From contig JADHMR010000009.1 in the NCBI GenBank assembly GCA_016779945.1, forward strand, positions 1 to 38,162: DNA of 38,162 nucleotides, given 5' to 3'. Source of the stretch: Bacteroidia bacterium. Its GTDB lineage: Bacteria > Bacteroidota > Bacteroidia > NS11-12g > UBA9320. The notes beneath the pieces are model-generated. The model ran no database searches. It was not told the DNA's origin and saw only the letters and a list, made by a program, of their open reading frames with translations. The number at the start of each line of letters is the position of its first letter. The first letter of the stretch is position 1. Position numbers and translations under genes: made by a program. This document shows positions 34,401-38,162 of the stretch, piece by piece.

Positions 34401-34434
34401 CAAACATACATAAAAAAAACCTCCGTCCATTCAA
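34401..34434 (-). promoter_or_regulatory. Probable promoter of purU
   Basis: The minus strand reads TATGTTTG (34408-34401), an exact TAnnTTTG box 19 nt before the purU start. A TTG lies 23 nt upstream (34434-34432), at the long end of the usual spacing. It overlaps the terminator hairpin of the amt operon, so purU starts fresh just after that transcript ends. Confidence 0.5.
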
Positions 34435-34457
34435 TATATCGAAGGGAGCGGAGGTTT
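34412..34457 (-). terminator. Rho-independent terminator of the amtB-glnK-amtB operon
   Basis: On the minus strand AAACCTCCG and CGGAGGTTT form a 9-bp stem with a 23-nt AT-rich interior, followed by a T-run (TTTTTTTTATG). It lies 28 nt after the stop of the last amtB gene. Confidence 0.85.
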
Positions 34458-34485
34458 CAACACTCCTAATTAAACAAATAAATGT

Positions 34486-35724
34486 TTACTTTTCAAACAC
34501 ACTAAAGTCAGCATAAGCAGTCATTCCATGCTCTGCATCATCTAATCCATTAATTTCTTCTTCTTTGCTAACACGAAGACCAATAGTGGTCTTTACGATG
34601 AATACTATAATTAGGGTGCATATAACGCAGAAGGCTCCTACGATACCAACACCTGCAAGCTGAATCATAAATTGATCAAACCCTGCCATTTCACCAAATA
34701 GACCTACGGCAAGTGTTCCCCACATACCAGCAAATAGGTGAACTGCAATAGCTCCAACAGGGTCATCCAATTTCAATTTTTCTAATAATGATATAGCAAG
34801 TACAACAATAATACCTCCGATACCTCCAATAATCATGGCATCACCGGTAGACATTTGATCGGCACCCGCTGTGATGGCAACTAGCCCTCCAAGAACACCG
34901 TTCATAAACATGGTTATGTCATAGTTTTTATAAAGAATGTGAGAAAAAACACTAGCGATAACACCTCCTGCAGCAGCAGCCAAACTTGTAGTAACAAGCA
35001 CTAAAGATGTGGTTTCTGGGTCTGCAGAAAGAACAGATCCGCCATTAAACCCAAACCAGCCTAACCATAAAATTAGAACACCGCCTGCAGCAATTGGGAC
35101 GTTATGTCCAAAAATAGGGTTTGAAGTTCCGTCTGAATTAAACTTACCAATTCGAGCTCCTAAAAAGTAAATTACAATTAAAGCAGCCCAGCCACCAACA
35201 GAGTGTACAAGTGTTGATCCTGCAAAGTCATAGAAGCCCCAGTTACTCAAAAAGCCACCACCCCATTGCCAAGATCCTACAATTGGGTAAACAATGCCAA
35301 CGTACAATACTGCAATAAGCATAAAACTCTCAAGTTTAATACGCTCAGCCACAGCTCCTGAAATAATAGTAGCAGCAGTTGCAGCAAACATTCCCTGAAA
35401 TAAAAAGTCAGTCCACCATGTGTAACCACCATCTGCGTAAGCTGCAGTCATGCCTCCTTCGGGAGGTGCAATACCCCATCCAGCAAATTTGAAAAAGCCA
35501 ATAGCTCCTTCTTCAAATCCGGGATACATTAAGTTGAATCCAGCCAGAGCATATAATAACAGTCCAGCGGTTATGACAAAAAAGTTTTTAAATAATATGT
35601 TAACTGTGTTTTTTTGTCTTGTTAGTCCTGCCTCAAGGAATGAGAATCCCATGTGCATAAAAAATACGAGTGCTGTACAGATCATCATCCATACGTTATT
35701 TGCGGTAAATAATGCGCTATCCAT
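34486..35724 (-). CDS. amtB: Ammonium transporter (second Amt of the operon)
   Basis: A 412-aa Amt channel with eleven expected helices, starting in the membrane at MDSALFTANNVWMMICTALV with no cleaved signal. The twin histidines of the ammonia pore are His164 (TLVHSVGGWA) and His319 (AIAVHLFAGMWGT). FSFLEAGLTRQKN and GWFGFNGGS are family signatures. The C-terminal tail IGLRVSKEEEINGLDDAEHG is the cytoplasmic segment that contacts PII. It lies 6 nt after glnK, so it is certainly in the same operon. Its sequence differs from that of the first Amt throughout, so it is not a recent tandem duplicate. Confidence 0.95.
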   Translation of the reverse strand: MDSALFTANNVWMMICTALVFFMHMGFSFLEAGLTRQKNTVNILFKNFFVITAGLLLYALAGFNLMYPGFEEGAIGFFKFAGWGIAPPEGGMTAAYADGGYTWWTDFLFQGMFAATAATIISGAVAERIKLESFMLIAVLYVGIVYPIVGSWQWGGGFLSNWGFYDFAGSTLVHSVGGWAALIVIYFLGARIGKFNSDGTSNPIFGHNVPIAAGGVLILWLGWFGFNGGSVLSADPETTSLVLVTTSLAAAAGGVIASVFSHILYKNYDITMFMNGVLGGLVAITAGADQMSTGDAMIIGGIGGIIVVLAISLLEKLKLDDPVGAIAVHLFAGMWGTLAVGLFGEMAGFDQFMIQLAGVGIVGAFCVICTLIIVFIVKTTIGLRVSKEEEINGLDDAEHGMTAYADFSVFEK

Positions 35725-35730
35725 TTTTGT

Positions 35731-36069
35731 TTAGTTTAAAGTTTCTCCTCCTTTTTCTCCGGTACGAATTCTGTAAGCCTCCTCAACAGGAAGTACAAAA
35801 ATTTTCCCATCTCCTACATTGCCCGTTCCTCCGGCTTCAATAATGGCTTGTATGGCAGGCTCTACAAAGTCATCGTTTACAACTATGGATAACATTCTGC
35901 GTTCTATGGCAGAAGTGTTGTAGGAAACGCCTCGATATACCCTACCTTTTTTTTCGTTTCCAATTCCTGTTACATCCCAATAGCTAAAGAATGTAACTCC
36001 TACATCATGTAGCTTTGATTTCACGCTTTCGTATTGCGCTTTTCGAATTAGTGCTTCTATTTTTTTCAT
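35731..36069 (-). CDS. glnK: PII nitrogen regulatory protein
   Basis: The track ORF starts 20 codons earlier, but MKKIEALIRKAQYESVKSKL is the standard PII start, so the ATG at 36069 is used (112 aa, the usual length). The T-loop reads RVYRGVSYNTSAIERR, keeping a Tyr (Tyr50) at the uridylylation position of E. coli PII. The B-loop TGNVGDGKIFVLPV binds ATP, and the end RIRTGEKGG is the C-loop. The protein should block Amt pores when nitrogen is plentiful. A very stable hairpin lies just upstream, between it and the first amtB. Confidence 0.95.
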   Translation of the reverse strand: MKKIEALIRKAQYESVKSKLHDVGVTFFSYWDVTGIGNEKKGRVYRGVSYNTSAIERRMLSIVVNDDFVEPAIQAIIEAGGTGNVGDGKIFVLPVEEAYRIRTGEKGGETLN

Positions 36070-36099
36070 TTTATTTGTTATTAGAGAGAGTGATATAAA

Positions 36100-36128
36100 T
36101 GGGGATAGGCATTTAATGCCTATCCCCA
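36100..36128. repeat. Strong hairpin between amtB and glnK
   Basis: The arms TGGGGATAGGCATT and AATGCCTATCCCCA are 14 nt each and perfectly complementary around a single T (the real loop must open a few pairs). On the minus strand it lies 43 nt after the first amtB stop and about 30 nt before glnK. The following sequence is only mildly T-rich (CATTTATATC), so it is a partial terminator, an attenuator or an RNA-stability element rather than a full terminator. Confidence 0.8.
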
Positions 36129-36170
36129 AATAATCTATTTATAATTGTTAATTATCATTAGGTTAAATTC

Positions 36171-37445
36171 TTATGGTAATAAATCACTATTAAATGCTTC
36201 TTCACCATGCTCAGTGATATCAAGACCTTTTCTTTCATCTTCTTCAGAAACACGAAGCCCGATAGTTTTCTTTAATGTGCCTAGCACAATTATTGAAGTG
36301 ATAACAGCCCATGCAGCATATGCAGCTACACCAATAGCTTGAACCCCAAGTTGTGAAGTACCACCTCCGTTAAATAGTCCAATTCCAGTGTTTCCATCAA
36401 CACCCCAAAGACCAATGACGAGCGTACCCCAAGCACCAACAACACCGTGCGCAGAAGCAGCACCAATGGCATCGTCAATTTTTAGCTTCTTCTCGATAAA
36501 TTCGATTGAGAATACAACAATAACACCACCTAGTAAGCCTGCAAAGAAACCGCCTTCAAAAGTCATGTTTCCACAACCTGCGGTGATAGCTACCAATCCG
36601 GCTACGGCTCCGTTAAGAGTTTGTGATAAACTAGGTTTTCCTAGGTAAACCCACGATGTGAAAAGAGCTCCTAATGCGCCAGCAGCAGCAGCAATATTGG
36701 TTACCATTACAACCGATGCAGCAGCAATAGAGTCTGCACCTCCCCAAGCAAGTTGAGAGCCACCGTTGAAACCAAACCATCCAAACCAAAGAATAAATAC
36801 ACCAAGTGTACCCAATAATAAGTTACTTCCTGGGATAGGATTGACTTTTCCATCAGTATATTTTCCAATACGAGGGCCAACCATCCAAGCAGCAACAAGT
36901 GCAGCCCATCCACCAACTGAGTGAACAATAGAAGAACCAGCAAAGTCAATGAAACCAAGGTCTGCTAACCAAGCACCGTCTCCGTACCATTGCCATCCAC
37001 CAGAAATTGGGTAAATAATAGCAGTAAGAAATAATGTAAAAATTATATAGGTGCTGTATTTAGTTCTTCCTGCAATAGCACCAGAAACAATTGTAGCAGC
37101 GGTAGCCGCAAAAACCGTTTGGAAGAAAACATCATGTGCTCCTACGCCTGGGTTAAACCAAAGATCACTGATAGAAATAAACCCGCTTGCATCTTTTGCC
37201 CCGTACATTAAACCGTAGCCTAATGCCCAAAAACTTAGTGTTCCTACGCTTATATCCATAAAGTTTTTCATGGCAATGTTTGCAGCGTTTTTGGCGCGAG
37301 TCATTCCAGATTCTAATAAGGTAAATCCTGCTTGCATTAAGAAAACAAGAATACCCGAAAGTAAAATCCACAAGATTGTAAAATCTTCATTAGCGTCAAC
37401 TGTTGTTGTGCTAATAATGTTAGGTAATGTTGTAAGTAATGACAT
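36171..37445 (-). CDS. amtB: Ammonium transporter (first Amt of the operon)
   Basis: A 424-aa Amt channel. Pore histidines are His165 (SSIVHSVGGWAAL) and His323 (AASAHGVVGAWGT). GFTLLESGMTRAKNAANI and GWFGFNGGSQLAWGG are family motifs. The tail IGLRVSEEDERKGLDITEHG is again the PII-binding type and closely resembles that of the second Amt, so one GlnK could control both. It has a short N-terminal segment (MSLLTTLPNIISTTTVDANED) before the first helix. The putative porin gene ends 20 nt upstream, so the operon order is porin-amtB-glnK-amtB. Confidence 0.95.
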   Translation of the reverse strand: MSLLTTLPNIISTTTVDANEDFTILWILLSGILVFLMQAGFTLLESGMTRAKNAANIAMKNFMDISVGTLSFWALGYGLMYGAKDASGFISISDLWFNPGVGAHDVFFQTVFAATAATIVSGAIAGRTKYSTYIIFTLFLTAIIYPISGGWQWYGDGAWLADLGFIDFAGSSIVHSVGGWAALVAAWMVGPRIGKYTDGKVNPIPGSNLLLGTLGVFILWFGWFGFNGGSQLAWGGADSIAAASVVMVTNIAAAAGALGALFTSWVYLGKPSLSQTLNGAVAGLVAITAGCGNMTFEGGFFAGLLGGVIVVFSIEFIEKKLKIDDAIGAASAHGVVGAWGTLVIGLWGVDGNTGIGLFNGGGTSQLGVQAIGVAAYAAWAVITSIIVLGTLKKTIGLRVSEEDERKGLDITEHGEEAFNSDLLP

Positions 37446-37465
37446 AACTTATTTATTTAATTAAA

Positions 37466-38162
37466 CTAGAATGTGTAAATAGCAGCTACAATAAATGCAG
37501 TTAAACTATCAGTAGCACCATCTGCGTCAGCATAGTACTTACCAGACGCGCTGTCTATTCTGATTTCAGGTTTGAAAATCATATTTCCTGAAGTGTAACT
37601 TCCTGTCAATGTAAATGAAGTGTTGTCTCCTTTTTCAGCTATTGAGCCTATAGCTCCAAGACCATCGTCAGTAAATGCTTCAAATCTTCCTCCAAGTGCA
37701 AAAGCATCAGATAGTGTTAATTGTGGATATAGCGCAACCCCACTAAATTTAGCGCTGTCATCTTCGTATGAAGTAGCGTTAATACCCAAGAAAAAGCTTT
37801 CAGAAAGGTTGAAACCTCCAGTAAAGTCATACTGAGTAACACCATTCCCAGTAATAAAATTGATGTATTGTCCGTAAAGACCCAATTGTGCACCGAACAT
37901 ATAATCATCAGCAACAGGCTGAGATTCTGTGTAGTCTGTAGAATTTAATAGTCCTAGCATCAATGAAGCATCATCAGAAAGAGCGATGTCTGCCTTAATC
38001 CCTGTATGAGAGAAAGGTCCGTAAGAGAACATATATGAAGTAGAGTAGTTAAAATTCCCTACCGGCGAGATAACTTCGTAACCCAAAAAGGTGTTAAAGT
38101 TACCAAGAGTAAGGGTAAAGCTATCGCTTACGTTATAGTAAACGTACAATTGGTTAACGATA
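37466..38162 (-). CDS. Putative outer-membrane porin upstream of amtB (partial)
   Basis: The frame is open to the right edge of the window; the track start at 38149 is a TTG codon (Leu) inside the gene, preceded in frame by IVNQ. At least 232 residues are visible and the N-terminus is missing. The sequence is barrel-like, with alternating strands: LTLGNFNTFLGYEVISPVGN, SYMFSYGPFSHTGIKADIA and FSGVALYPQLTLSDAFALGG. It ends in VAAIYTF with a terminal Phe. The stretch EVISPVGNFNYSTSYMFSYG is typical of a flavobacterial porin family often annotated simply as an outer-membrane beta-barrel protein. Its place directly before amtB suggests it helps ammonium or another nitrogen source cross the outer membrane. 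Confidence 0.82.
   Translation of the reverse strand, partial: IVNQLYVYYNVSDSFTLTLGNFNTFLGYEVISPVGNFNYSTSYMFSYGPFSHTGIKADIALSDDASLMLGLLNSTDYTESQPVADDYMFGAQLGLYGQYINFITGNGVTQYDFTGGFNLSESFFLGINATSYEDDSAKFSGVALYPQLTLSDAFALGGRFEAFTDDGLGAIGSIAEKGDNTSFTLTGSYTSGNMIFKPEIRIDSASGKYYADADGATDSLTAFIVAAIYTF

Noticed and set aside
36171-37445. The two amtB genes as a recent tandem duplication
   Set aside because: Their sequences differ along most of their length apart from family motifs and tails, so they are old paralogues.

Overview
The window is AT-rich DNA from a member of the Bacteroidota, almost certainly a Flavobacteriaceae-type organism. Four things point there. Exported proteins end their signal peptides in the typical 'FAQ/SQ' form. 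Several upstream regions carry the Bacteroidota -33/-7 promoter (TTG-N~19-TAnnTTTG), and genes lack clear Shine-Dalgarno sites. One protein carries a type IX secretion (T9SS) C-terminal sorting domain. Finally, the families present are typical of this group: glutamine synthetases II and III, fused CcsBA, paired DUF1800/DUF1501 genes and an S9D glutamyl endopeptidase. No genus is claimed.

Layout. (1) 1-580: the right end of an integrated element. The N-terminal 133 codons of a tyrosine-type integrase run off the left edge. Beside them is a 3' fragment of tRNA-His(GTG) that lacks its 5' half, which is what the distal copy of a tRNA attachment site looks like. (2) 640-7910: a small outer-membrane barrel and three peptidases (S9D serine peptidase, HExxH zinc metalloprotease, M28 lipoprotein), then a DUF3050 protein. 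(3) 7982-11070: HMG-CoA lyase, then a promoter-led cluster of porin, FMN-binding protein and a His-containing membrane protein. (4) 11114-14784: guaB, a SurA-like lipoprotein and SurA. (5) 14846-18778: the 1043-aa fused cytochrome c synthetase CcsBA, with two overlapping small downstream genes. (6) 19059-23668: DUF1800, DUF1501 (Tat-like signal plus T9SS sorting domain) and a lipoprotein formylglycine-generating enzyme with both catalytic cysteines. (7) 23791-25040: tRNA-Arg(ACG), a patch of helically phased repeats and a CaCA-family Ca2+/Na+ exchanger. (8) 25107-33526: divergent GSII and GSIII; the GSIII side continues as a tight run of purM, a b561-like membrane protein, a YceI-like protein, prfA, pyrF and an alpha/beta hydrolase. 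(9) 33527-38162, minus strand: purU, and an ammonium-uptake operon of putative porin, amtB, a strong hairpin, glnK and a second amtB.

How the genes work together. The right-hand third is a nitrogen-assimilation neighbourhood: ammonium import through two Amt channels under one PII protein, two unrelated classes of glutamine synthetase to fix it, and nucleotide-synthesis genes that consume glutamine-derived nitrogen or one-carbon units (purM, purU, pyrF; guaB is elsewhere in the window). The left and middle parts concern the cell envelope: peptidases, porins, periplasmic folding (SurA), cytochrome c maturation and a T9SS-exported complex.

Most genes are recognisable housekeeping or accessory families. 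The best candidates for new biology are: the proposed joint Tat/T9SS export of the DUF1800-DUF1501 pair beside an envelope FGE with no sulfatase nearby; the porin/FMN-binding/His-membrane module; the DUF3050 protein as a possible non-haem metal oxidase; the phased repeat array at 23961-24065; and the island junction at 480-545. I saw no CRISPR array, insertion sequence or known anti-phage system.
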